Assembly (NCBI GenBank): GCA_026387935.1
Contig: JAPLKU010000013.1
Coordinates: 208,595 to 272,594, forward strand
From: Gemmatimonadota bacterium
GTDB taxonomy: Bacteria; Gemmatimonadota; Gemmatimonadetes; Gemmatimonadales; Gemmatimonadaceae
Reading direction: 5' to 3'
Length of the DNA: 64,000 nt
How positions within the stretch are numbered: position 1 is the stretch's first letter; each line of letters begins with the position of its first letter. The position numbers and the translations under genes were made by a program. Below are positions 25,795-33,414 of the stretch, in pieces. The notes beneath the pieces are model-generated. The model was not told the origin of the DNA and ran no database searches. It saw only the letters and a program-made list of their open reading frames with translations.

Positions 25795-26597
25795 GCACCC
25801 CTACCTTCGTCACCACAGAGCCCTTCGTCGCTGGGCGGCAGGTCACGCTCGGCGAGGATGAAGCGCATCACATCCGCGTGCGGCGGCTCGATATCGGCAC
25901 GCGAGTCGCGTTGTTGGACGGGCAGGGAACGCGCGGCGCCGGCACTCTGGTACGACTCGCAAAGCGCAATGCGACGGTCGAAGTGGACGCGGTTGATACC
26001 GAGCCGGCGCTGCGCCCGATTCATCTGCTGCTTCCAATTGCAGAAAAAGAGCGCATGCTCTGGCTGGCGGAGAAAGCCGCGGAGCTCGGCGCATCGAGCT
26101 GGCGCCCGGTGCAGTTCCGTCGCTCAAAGAGCGTCGCGGCGAAGGGTGAGGGGCCGATGTTTACGCAGAAGGTGAGTGCGCGGATGGCGGCGGCGCTCGA
26201 GCAGTCGGGAAACGCGTGGCTTCCCGTGATTCATCCCGAAGCCACCGTCGAGCGCGCCGTCGCAGCAGCTCCGGGCGGGTTGCGCGTACTGCTCGATGCG
26301 GGTGGCGTGGCGTTCGCGCAGATGGCGGCGCTGCGCGCAATGGCCGGTGGTGGCGCTCCCGGTAGCGGTGGCGATGCAGGCGGTTCTCGTGCGGCCGCCG
26401 ACAGTACTGGCGCGGGGGACGAACTGTTGCCGACGTCGCTTACGATTGCCGTTGGCCCCGAGGGCGGGATCGAAGACGACGAATTGCAGCGCTTCGTCGA
26501 TGCCGGATTCCTGCGCGCATCAATCGGCTCGACGATCCTTCGTTTTGAAACAGCGGCTATCGCCGCGCTAGGCATCGCGCGGTCAGTGACTGCGTAG
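25791..26597 (+). CDS. rsmE: 16S rRNA (uracil(1498)-N3)-methyltransferase
   Basis: SPOUT-fold SAM methyltransferase that modifies U1498 of 16S rRNA. From GTG 25791 the protein is 268 residues. The N-terminal PUA-like domain contains GEDEAHHIRVRRLDIG; the catalytic knot contains LLLPIAEKERMLWLAEKAAELGA, KVSARMAAALEQSGNAWLP, and the C-terminal VGPEGGIEDDEL and LGSTILRFETAAIAAL. About 30 residues of Gly/Ala/Ser (AMAGGGAPGSGGDAGG) are inserted just before the final knot strand. The frame is open further upstream but lies in the prmA tail; the GTGA overlap fixes the start. Confidence 0.93.
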   Translation: MSTPTFVTTEPFVAGRQVTLGEDEAHHIRVRRLDIGTRVALLDGQGTRGAGTLVRLAKRNATVEVDAVDTEPALRPIHLLLPIAEKERMLWLAEKAAELGASSWRPVQFRRSKSVAAKGEGPMFTQKVSARMAAALEQSGNAWLPVIHPEATVERAVAAAPGGLRVLLDAGGVAFAQMAALRAMAGGGAPGSGGDAGGSRAAADSTGAGDELLPTSLTIAVGPEGGIEDDELQRFVDAGFLRASIGSTILRFETAAIAALGIARSVTA

Positions 26598-26628
26598 GGA
26601 CGTTTCCTCTTTTGCGCTGGAGTTCGTG

Positions 26629-26970
26629 ATGTCCGCGTCCTGCCTCTTCTGCAAGATCGTAGCTGGTGAAATTCCCACGACGAAAGTCCTCGAGTCGCCG
26701 AACTGCCTTGCCTTCCGCGACATCGGGCCCAAGGCGCCGACGCATGTGCTGGTGATTCCGAAGAAGCACTACACGTCCCTCAACGATCTCGATGATCCGG
26801 CGCTGGCCGGTGAGCTGCTCACGATGGCGCGCGACATTGCGAAGTCTGAGGGACGCGCAGACGCCGGCTATCGCATCGTGGTCAATACGAACGCCGACGG
26901 CGGGCAGACGGTGTTCCATCTGCACGTGCACGTCCTTGGTGGGCGTGCGATGAAGTGGCCGCCGGGGTAG
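26629..26970 (+). CDS. HIT-family histidine triad protein
   Basis: A 113-residue HINT-type purine nucleotide hydrolase/phosphoramidase. Starts with SCLFCKIVAGEIPTTKV, whose Cys pair is common in bacterial Hint, and ends with the triad HLHVHVLGGR. GGAG 8-11 nt upstream favours ATG 26629 over GTG 26626. It closes the hrcA-dnaJ-prmA-rsmE run. The cellular substrate is unknown; an aminoacyl-adenylate or AMP-lysine is typical. Confidence 0.93.
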   Translation: MSASCLFCKIVAGEIPTTKVLESPNCLAFRDIGPKAPTHVLVIPKKHYTSLNDLDDPALAGELLTMARDIAKSEGRADAGYRIVVNTNADGGQTVFHLHVHVLGGRAMKWPPG

Positions 26971-27031
26971 TCGCTCCGCGGTCCGTGTAGCGCACGGAAC
27001 GCGCGAAAACGGTGCACGGTGCTTCCTGGGT

Positions 27032-27386
27032 TTGCGCTTCCGGTCGCTGAGATTTTTGCGCGGCCGTATTAGCTCCTGTAGGATCAAGCTCGCGCGCCTC
27101 GTCGCCCTCGGGCTGGTTCCCGCACTTCTCACGGCCCAGGACATTCGAGACAGTTCAGGCGTGCGCATTGCGCGCTACAACGCGAGCGCCTCCCAAACGG
27201 ATCGCGATTTTGTGGAAACCGAGGCGATGCGTGGCCCGTCGCGGGGCGTACCTAGCCGAGGAGATGAGCGCGTCGGGGTGTACCGGTTGGTCCGCAGGCG
27301 AGTTCCCTGATCGCGTGCGGCAGGCCCTGCAGAGCGACCACGATCGTGAACAGCAGCGAATGCAGAAGCGGGCGGACTCTCCGTGA
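27032..27386 (+). pseudogene. Decayed gene for a secreted protein (signal peptide plus remnant)
   Basis: The first part, read from TTG 27032, shows a signal-peptide-like stretch (LARLVALGLVPALLTAQ) followed by DIRDSSGVRIARYN, an N-terminal pattern I associate with exported six-bladed propeller-type proteins of this phylum. The sense then breaks: a second frame from about 27228 reads RRGAYLAEEMSASGCTGWSA and EFPDRVRQALQSDHDREQQ to a TGA at 27384-27386. No ATG and no full domain is present. I read this as a deleted and frameshifted relic; the 3' part could be a short real ORF. Confidence 0.4.
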
Positions 27387-27396
27387 GCCCGCCCGC
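27368..27396. terminator. Bidirectional-type hairpin between the relic and sdhB
   Basis: GCGGGCGG (27368-27375) pairs perfectly with CCGCCCGC (27389-27396) around a 13-nt loop, followed on the plus strand by GTTGTTTAC. It sits at the 3' end of the sdh operon on the minus strand and of the relic on the plus strand. Confidence 0.65.
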
Positions 27397-27401
27397 GTTG
27401 T

Positions 27402-28178
27402 TTACTTCTCTTTCCGTCGACTGAAAATCTGAACCAGCTGTCCGAGCGGATCGAAGTACTCATCCGCCACGCGTTCCTTGAGCGGAATGATCGCATTATC
27501 GGTGATCTGAATGTGCTCCGGGCACACCTCTGTGCAGCACTTCGTGATGTTGCACAGGCCAATCCCGAAATCCTTCTTCAGTGCCGGCACGCGATCACCA
27601 GTGTCGAGCGGATGCATTTCGAGCGCCGCCGCGTACAACAGGAAGCGCGGGCCGATGAACTCGTCGTGCATGTGATGGTCACGCAGCACGTGACAGACGT
27701 CCTGGCACAGGAAGCACTCGATGCACTTCCGGTATTCCTGAACGCGATCTGAATCCGCCTGCTGGATGCGCCACGTCCCATCCGGCGCATCCGGCGCGCG
27801 CGGCACGAACTTCAGGATCTTTTTCTTGACTTCAAAGTTCCACGACACGTCCGTCACGAGATCCTTCACGTGCGGAAACGCACGCATTGGCTCCACTGTG
27901 ACCGGCTCATTCGCCGGCAGCTGATCGAGGCGCGTCATGCACATGAGCTTCGGCTTGCCGTTGATCTCCGCCGAGCACGATCCGCATTTGCCGGCTTTGC
28001 AGTTCCAGCGGCAGGCGAGGTCGTTGGCCTGTTCGGCCTGGATCTGGTGCACGACGTCGAGTACCACCATGCCGTCGGTGACCGTCGCTTCGTAGTCCTT
28101 GAACGCACCCGTGCCGCGCTCGCCGCGCCAGAGGCTGAACGTCTGCTTGCGCGTACCCGAGTCAGTCATGGTCGACAT
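27402..28178 (-). CDS. sdhB: Succinate dehydrogenase / fumarate reductase iron-sulfur subunit
   Basis: Electron-transfer subunit of complex II, 258 residues. The 2Fe-2S domain has CRWNCKAGKCGSC and the later LMC cysteine; the C-terminal ferredoxin domain has CIECFLCQDVC (4Fe-4S) and CNITKCCTEVCPEHI (3Fe-4S region). It moves electrons from the SdhA flavin to the membrane anchor. The ATG shares its A with the sdhA stop (TAATG), so the genes are translationally coupled. It is the last gene of sdhCAB. Confidence 0.95.
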   Translation of the reverse strand: MSTMTDSGTRKQTFSLWRGERGTGAFKDYEATVTDGMVVLDVVHQIQAEQANDLACRWNCKAGKCGSCSAEINGKPKLMCMTRLDQLPANEPVTVEPMRAFPHVKDLVTDVSWNFEVKKKILKFVPRAPDAPDGTWRIQQADSDRVQEYRKCIECFLCQDVCHVLRDHHMHDEFIGPRFLLYAAALEMHPLDTGDRVPALKKDFGIGLCNITKCCTEVCPEHIQITDNAIIPLKERVADEYFDPLGQLVQIFSRRKEK

Positions 28179-30007
28179 TACTTGTTCTCCTCAACGACTT
28201 CCTTGAGGTGGGCAGGCATTTCGGGAATGGGCTGACGTGTGAGTTGCATTTCGCCGTCGGTGCCCTTGGTGATCAGGAGATTGAACGATCCGAATGCCGG
28301 ATCCTTTTCTGGGTAGTCATCGCGGAAATGTCCACCACGACTTTCTTTGCGCTCGATCGCACAGCGTGTGATCGCCTCTGACACCGTGAGCAGATTCGGT
28401 AGGTCGAGCGCCGTGTGCCAGCCAGGGTTGTATTCGCGATTGCCGAGCACGGCCACGTTGGCCGCCTTCTTCTTCAGGCCCTGAATCGTGGCGAGCGCCG
28501 TTTCCATTTCGTCCTGCAGTCGCACAATGCCGACGTTGGCCTGCATCGAATCCTGCAGCGCTTCCTGTACCTGGTAGGGACCATCCGCGTTCGCGGCGCG
28601 AGCGAAGGGCGCAATCGCAGCGGCTTCAGCTGCAGCTGCCTGCTTGGGATCGATGGTGACCTTCGGATTCTCTTTCGCGAACTTGGCTGCGAACTCACCG
28701 GCGCGCTTACCGAACACGATGAGGTCGGAGAGGGAGTTGCCGCCCAACCGATTCGCGCCATGCAGCCCGGCAGCAACTTCGCCACAAGCGAAGAGGCCAG
28801 GCACCGTCGTCATCTGTGTATCGCCGTCCACGCGAACGCCGCCCATCACGTAATGGGTGGTGGGGCCGATTTCCATCGGCTGCTTCGTGATGTCCATGTT
28901 CGCGAGCTGCATGAACTGGTGGTACATCGACGGCAGCTTGCGCTTGATGTGCGCTTCGGCGTTCGGAAGCCTCTCCTTGATCCATGCGATATCGAGGAAG
29001 GCGCCGCCATGTGGTGAACCGCGGCCGGCCTTCACTTCAATGTTGATCATGCGCGCCACGTGATCGCGCGTAAGCAACTCCGGTGGGCGGCGCGAGTTCT
29101 TGTCGCCCTGCGTGTACTTCCATCCCTCTTCCGGATTGTCCGCCGTGGACGATTTGTAGTTCTCCGGAATGTTGTCGAACATGAAGCGCTTGCCTTCGCT
29201 GTTCTTCAGGATGCCGCCTTCGCCGCGCACGCCCTCGGTCACCAGGATGCCGCGCACCGACGGAGGCCAGATCATGCCCGTGGGATGGAACTGCACAAAC
29301 TCCATGTCCTGCAGCGCAGCACCGGCGTGATACGCGAGTGACTGGCCGTCGCCCGTGTACTCCCACGAGTTGGACGTGATCTTGTATGCGCGGCCGATGC
29401 CGCCGGTGGCCATCACGACGGCAGGCGCCTTGAAGAGCTTGAAGTGGCCGCGGTCGCGATCGTACGCGAATGCGCCAGCGATGCGATCGCCGTCCTTGAG
29501 CAGCGTGAGCACCGTCACTTCCATGTGCACGTCGATACCCTGATGCACGCCATGGTCTTGCAGCGTGCGAATCATCTCGAGGCCGGTGCGGTCGCCCGTG
29601 TGTGCGAGTCGTGGATACCGGTGTCCGCCGAAGTTGCGCTGCAGAATGCGGCCGTCAGGCGTACGATCGAACAGCGCGCCCCAGGCCTCGAGTTCCTTCA
29701 CCCGATCGGGCGCTTCTTTTGCATGCAACTCGGCCATGCGCCAGTTGTTCAGATACTGGCCGCCGCGCATTGTGTCGGCGAAGTGCACGCGCCAGCTATC
29801 GCGATCGTCCACGTTGCCCATCGCCGCGGCCATGCCACCTTCGGCCATGACGGTGTGCGCCTTGCCAAGGAGTGACTTGGTAATGAGCCCCACGCGGACG
29901 CCGGTGCCGGCGGCCTCGATGGCGGCGCGCAATCCTGCGCCGCCGGCGCCAATGACAAGCACGTCGTGTTCGACGGTCTCGAAGGTCGAATCAGAGCTGG
30001 CAGCCAT
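28178..30007 (-). CDS. sdhA: Succinate dehydrogenase / fumarate reductase flavoprotein subunit
   Basis: Catalytic subunit of complex II, 609 residues. FAD-binding VLVIGAGGAGLRAAIEA near the N-terminus; GKAHTVMAEGGMAAAMGN holds the His that carries covalent FAD; GGHRYPRLAHTGDRTG and HPTGMIWPPSVRG belong to the dicarboxylate site; NRLGGNSLSDLIVFGKRAG is the conserved C-terminal FAD segment. Whether it works as succinate dehydrogenase or fumarate reductase cannot be told from sequence; aerobic use in the TCA cycle is likely. It abuts sdhC without gap. Confidence 0.96.
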   Translation of the reverse strand: MAASSDSTFETVEHDVLVIGAGGAGLRAAIEAAGTGVRVGLITKSLLGKAHTVMAEGGMAAAMGNVDDRDSWRVHFADTMRGGQYLNNWRMAELHAKEAPDRVKELEAWGALFDRTPDGRILQRNFGGHRYPRLAHTGDRTGLEMIRTLQDHGVHQGIDVHMEVTVLTLLKDGDRIAGAFAYDRDRGHFKLFKAPAVVMATGGIGRAYKITSNSWEYTGDGQSLAYHAGAALQDMEFVQFHPTGMIWPPSVRGILVTEGVRGEGGILKNSEGKRFMFDNIPENYKSSTADNPEEGWKYTQGDKNSRRPPELLTRDHVARMINIEVKAGRGSPHGGAFLDIAWIKERLPNAEAHIKRKLPSMYHQFMQLANMDITKQPMEIGPTTHYVMGGVRVDGDTQMTTVPGLFACGEVAAGLHGANRLGGNSLSDLIVFGKRAGEFAAKFAKENPKVTIDPKQAAAAEAAAIAPFARAANADGPYQVQEALQDSMQANVGIVRLQDEMETALATIQGLKKKAANVAVLGNREYNPGWHTALDLPNLLTVSEAITRCAIERKESRGGHFRDDYPEKDPAFGSFNLLITKGTDGEMQLTRQPIPEMPAHLKEVVEENK

Positions 30008-30799
30008 TTAGAAAAGTCTCCAGTCCGTGATGTAGCCACCCGCCACCATCCGGATATAGAAATCCGTGAAGGCCACGCTGAACATGGACCACTTGGCAAG
30101 TGTGCCGTGCCGCGCGTTGAGGCGCGAGCACTGTGTGTAGCAGGCCGCGCGAATCGGCTGGCCGGTGAGGCGATCCTTGAACCCGCCGACGATGTGGCGC
30201 AGCGAGTGACAGCCGAGCGTGTAACTGGCGATGAGGGCGACATTCGCCCACATGATGAGCGTACCGACGCCGACACCGAAATGCAGATTGCCGTTATCGA
30301 GCCACCAGAAGCCCTTCCACGCATCCCAGGCGAGCATGACGATGAAAATCAGCGCGATGTACATCGCGTAGCGGTGAAGGTTCTGCAGCCAGTTGGGAAA
30401 GGGGCGTTCGCCCCGGTACGTTTTGCGTGCTTCGCCTACGGCGCAGGCAGCGGGATCAGCCCAGAAGCCCTTGTAGTACGCGCCGCGATAGTAGTAACAG
30501 GTGAACCGGAAGAGTCCCGGGAAGGGCAGGATGATCAGCGCGGGATAGAAGACAATTTCTGGCCACCATGCCGGCCGCGGACCAAACCACGCGTGCTCAG
30601 TGGGACCCCAAATCTCAGGCGCATGAAAGGGCGAGAAATACGGGCCCCAGGTGTAGCCGGAGTTCTGCAGCGCCGACCACGTTCCGTAGATCAGGAAGGT
30701 GCTGAATGCGATCAGGACCGTGAGGGGAGAAATCCACCACAGGTCGCGTCGGAGAGTCTCGGCGAATGACCGTTGGACGGGCAGCGATGAATGGGTCAT
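30008..30799 (-). CDS. sdhC: Complex II membrane anchor / cytochrome b-like subunit
   Basis: First gene of the sdh operon, 263 residues, with about five hydrophobic spans (ISPLTVLIAFSTFLIYG, FYPALIILPFPGLFRF, YAMYIALIFIVMLAWDA, MWANVALIASYTLG, and a C-terminal segment). His residues in HRYAM and GCHSLRHIVGG are candidate heme ligands. It is much longer than classical SdhC or SdhD (about 120-130 residues) and stands alone, so one polypeptide seems to replace both anchors, as in single-anchor complex II. Cys-containing AACYTQCSR is unusual for an anchor. A TATATT box 5 nt before the ATG suggests a leaderless start. Confidence 0.82.
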   Translation of the reverse strand: MTHSSLPVQRSFAETLRRDLWWISPLTVLIAFSTFLIYGTWSALQNSGYTWGPYFSPFHAPEIWGPTEHAWFGPRPAWWPEIVFYPALIILPFPGLFRFTCYYYRGAYYKGFWADPAACAVGEARKTYRGERPFPNWLQNLHRYAMYIALIFIVMLAWDAWKGFWWLDNGNLHFGVGVGTLIMWANVALIASYTLGCHSLRHIVGGFKDRLTGQPIRAACYTQCSRLNARHGTLAKWSMFSVAFTDFYIRMVAGGYITDWRLF

Positions 30800-30804
30800 A
30801 CATC

Positions 30805-30810
30805 AATATA
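30805..30810 (-). promoter_or_regulatory. -10-like hexamer TATATT for the sdh operon
   Basis: On the minus strand TATATT is followed by 5 nt and the sdhC ATG, with no Shine-Dalgarno. Leaderless transcription of sdhCAB is suggested. Confidence 0.5.
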
Positions 30811-30827
30811 GAAGAGGGTGAGTATTG

Positions 30828-30900
30828 GGATGGGTGCGGGGAGTGTTTCAGGGACGGGTGCGGGTACCGTGCACCTCCCGCCGCACCCTCACCCATTCCC
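30828..30900. repeat. Dispersed G-rich repeat, copy D, with imperfect inverted repeat
   Basis: This divergent intergenic region between sdhC and mutS2 contains GGGTGCGGGGAG (30832-30843) that pairs, with a bulge, with CTCCCGCCGCACCC (30875-30888). The loop side has GGG-AC-GGG-TGC-GGG. Its reverse complement GGGTGCGGCGGGAGGTGCAC resembles copies A and E. Confidence 0.55.
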
Positions 30901-30951
30901 GCAGTTAACTGCGTATCTTCTACGGCTGCTATGAGTCTCCCCCGCGCCTAA

Positions 30952-33414
30952 ATGCTTCCCGCCGCCGATGCCCACGCGCTCGGCGCGCTGCAGTTCCACC
31001 GTGTCCTGGATGCAGTCGCCGGCTTCGCGTCCACGCCACTCGGTGCCGATGCGGTTCGCGCGCTGGAACCTCGGAGCGCACCGGGTCATGACACAGACGC
31101 CCGCCGTGCCATTGCCGATGAGCACAGTCGTGTGGAGGCTATGCGCCGCATTGCTGGCAACGACGAGGGGTGGCCTTCGCAGCCCATCCCGAATCTCGCA
31201 ATTGCGCTGACGCGGCTTGAACTGCCCGGTGCTGTCTGGACGGCGCTCGAACTGCGCGAGGCCATCACGCTGCTCTCGTCGTCGCGCACGGAACTCAGCG
31301 CGTTTCGCGGAGCAAGGCAGAGAGAACTCGATGTGCACGCGCTTGAGGGACTGGCGGTGTCGCTGCTCTCCGATGCGGCCCTCGAACAGTCCCTCGATCG
31401 AATCGTCGATGACGCCGGTGTCGTGCGCGACGGCGCTTCGAGCGAGCTGAAAAAGATTCGCAAGCAACTCCGCGGCGCCGAAGCAGAACTGATTCGCCTG
31501 CTCGAGCGTGTGATCACCAAGCTCGAATCGCATCACCGCGTGGACGACGGGTCCGTCACCATGCGCAACGGCCGCTGGGTGGTTCCGGTACGCCGGGAAG
31601 GCCGCGGTTCCATTGGCGGTATTGTGCATGACACCTCCGCTAGCGGCGCGACGGTCTTCGTCGAGCCGCCAGCGGCCGTCGAGTTCGGCAATCGTATTCG
31701 CGAGTTGGAGTACGCCGAAGTTCGTGAGGTCGAACGGATTCTCGCCGAGATCACGGACGAGTTGCGGCCGAAAGCGGAGTTCCTCTCCGCCACACTCGAG
31801 GCGCTGATCGCGCTCGACTCGCTGTACGCGCGCGCGCGGTTCGCCGAACGGTACCGCTGCGCCGGTGCGGTGTTCGCGGAGGAAGCGGCGGGGTTCTCAA
31901 TCGTCGAGGGCCGCCACCCGCTGCTCGTGGTGAAGAATCCCGAGACGGTGGTGCCCTTTGCGCTCGAGATGCTGCCGGCGGAACACACGTTGCTCGTCAG
32001 CGGTCCGAACACGGGTGGCAAGACGGTGCTCCTGAAGGCCGTCGCGTTGCTCTCACTCATGGCGCAGGCCGGCATCCCCGCGACGGTGGCCCCCGGCTCA
32101 ACGCTCGCGCTGTTTGATCGCGTGTTCGCCGACATCGGTGACGAGCAGTCCATCGAGGCCTCGCTCTCCACCTTCAGCGGACACGTTCGCAATCTCATCG
32201 AGATTGTCACCCAGGCGACGCCCGCTTCGCTCGTCCTCGCCGACGAGCTTGGTTCTGGCACCGATCCCAACGAAGGTGCCGCACTCGGTGCCGCGATTCT
32301 GGAGTCCCTCACCCGCCGTGGCGTCACCACGGTGGCCACGACGCACCTCGGCGCGCTCAAGGAACTCGCGCTCGAAGTGCCCGGCGTGGTGAACGCGTCG
32401 CTGCAGTTTGACGAAGCCGCGCTCGCGCCGACGTATCGTCTCCTGAAGGGAATCCCCGGCCGCTCGTACGGACTCAGCATTGCCCGGCGGCTCTCCATGC
32501 CAGCGGCGATTCTGGAGAACGCCGAGCGTCGGGTGCCAGAAGCGGAACGCAACGCGGCCGCGCTCATCGAGGACCTCGAAACGCGCCAGCGTGCGCTCGA
32601 TCAGCGTGAAGTGGACGCCGACCATCGTGAGGAGAGTTACCGGGAGCGCGCAGACAAGGTGCTCTCGCGCGAGCAGGCGATTCGTGCGAGGGAACGCGAG
32701 ATTGAGCGCGATGCGCGTGAGCAGTCGCGGAAGTACGTCCTCGAAGCGCGAAAGGAGATCGAGGCGGCAATCGCGGCCGTTCGTGACGCCGGCGCACGAA
32801 GCGGTTTGCACGCCGGAGCGGCGCGCGAAGTGACTGACGCGGCTTCCGGTGCTCGACGGTTGGCCGAGAGTCTGCTCGCCAGCGAGCGCGACGCGGTGAA
32901 GGCGATTGACGCCCAGGAAGAGGCGGATCATGCGATTGGTGCCGATGAACGGGGGCGCGAAGTGCGCGTCGGTGACTATGTGCGCGTCGCCTCGTTCGGT
33001 GGCGCTACGGCTCAGGTGATCGAAACGCGCAACGACGCGATTGTGGTGATGATGGGTTCCGTGCGCACGAGCGTCGCCCCGAATGGCGTGCGGATTCTGC
33101 CACGCCGCCAGGCGGAGAAGCTGTTGGCCGTGGCCGCTGCCGGCGACCCGGTCACCTACGGCGATCACAACGCCAAGCACGAAGTGGATATGCGCGGGTT
33201 GCGTATTTCCGAGATTGACGGCGCGGTGCAGGGGGCAATTGACGACGCCATTCGCGCCGACCTGCCGTCGGTGCGGCTGATTCATGGAAAGGGAACAGGT
33301 GCGCTGCGCGATCGCGTCAGCCAGATGCTTTCTGATGATGCTCGGGTGCGCAGTTTTCGGATTGGCGCGTGGAATGAAGGCGGCGCTGGCGTGACCGTGG
33401 TGGAGTTCGCGTGA
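30952..33414 (+). CDS. mutS2: Endonuclease MutS2 (MutS family, Smr domain)
   Basis: An 820-residue MutS2-type ATPase. The N-terminal half is the MutS core without the mismatch-recognition domain; Walker A GPNTGGKT is at 351-358, Walker B in SLVLADELGSGTDPNEGAAL, followed by a long charged coiled coil (about 520-650) and a C-terminal Smr nuclease domain with VDMRGLRISEID and HGKGTGALRDRV. MutS2 suppresses recombination and rescues collided ribosomes in other bacteria. ATG 30952 is used; a tiny in-frame ATG at 30931 is cut off by TAA at 30949-30951. It overlaps dnaG by 4 nt. Confidence 0.95.
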   Translation: MLPAADAHALGALQFHRVLDAVAGFASTPLGADAVRALEPRSAPGHDTDARRAIADEHSRVEAMRRIAGNDEGWPSQPIPNLAIALTRLELPGAVWTALELREAITLLSSSRTELSAFRGARQRELDVHALEGLAVSLLSDAALEQSLDRIVDDAGVVRDGASSELKKIRKQLRGAEAELIRLLERVITKLESHHRVDDGSVTMRNGRWVVPVRREGRGSIGGIVHDTSASGATVFVEPPAAVEFGNRIRELEYAEVREVERILAEITDELRPKAEFLSATLEALIALDSLYARARFAERYRCAGAVFAEEAAGFSIVEGRHPLLVVKNPETVVPFALEMLPAEHTLLVSGPNTGGKTVLLKAVALLSLMAQAGIPATVAPGSTLALFDRVFADIGDEQSIEASLSTFSGHVRNLIEIVTQATPASLVLADELGSGTDPNEGAALGAAILESLTRRGVTTVATTHLGALKELALEVPGVVNASLQFDEAALAPTYRLLKGIPGRSYGLSIARRLSMPAAILENAERRVPEAERNAAALIEDLETRQRALDQREVDADHREESYRERADKVLSREQAIRAREREIERDAREQSRKYVLEARKEIEAAIAAVRDAGARSGLHAGAAREVTDAASGARRLAESLLASERDAVKAIDAQEEADHAIGADERGREVRVGDYVRVASFGGATAQVIETRNDAIVVMMGSVRTSVAPNGVRILPRRQAEKLLAVAAAGDPVTYGDHNAKHEVDMRGLRISEIDGAVQGAIDDAIRADLPSVRLIHGKGTGALRDRVSQMLSDDARVRSFRIGAWNEGGAGVTVVEFA

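Noticed and set aside
30931..30951. Upstream ATG of mutS2 at 30931
   Set aside because: It meets an in-frame TAA after six codons; ATG 30952 gives the normal MutS2 N-terminus.
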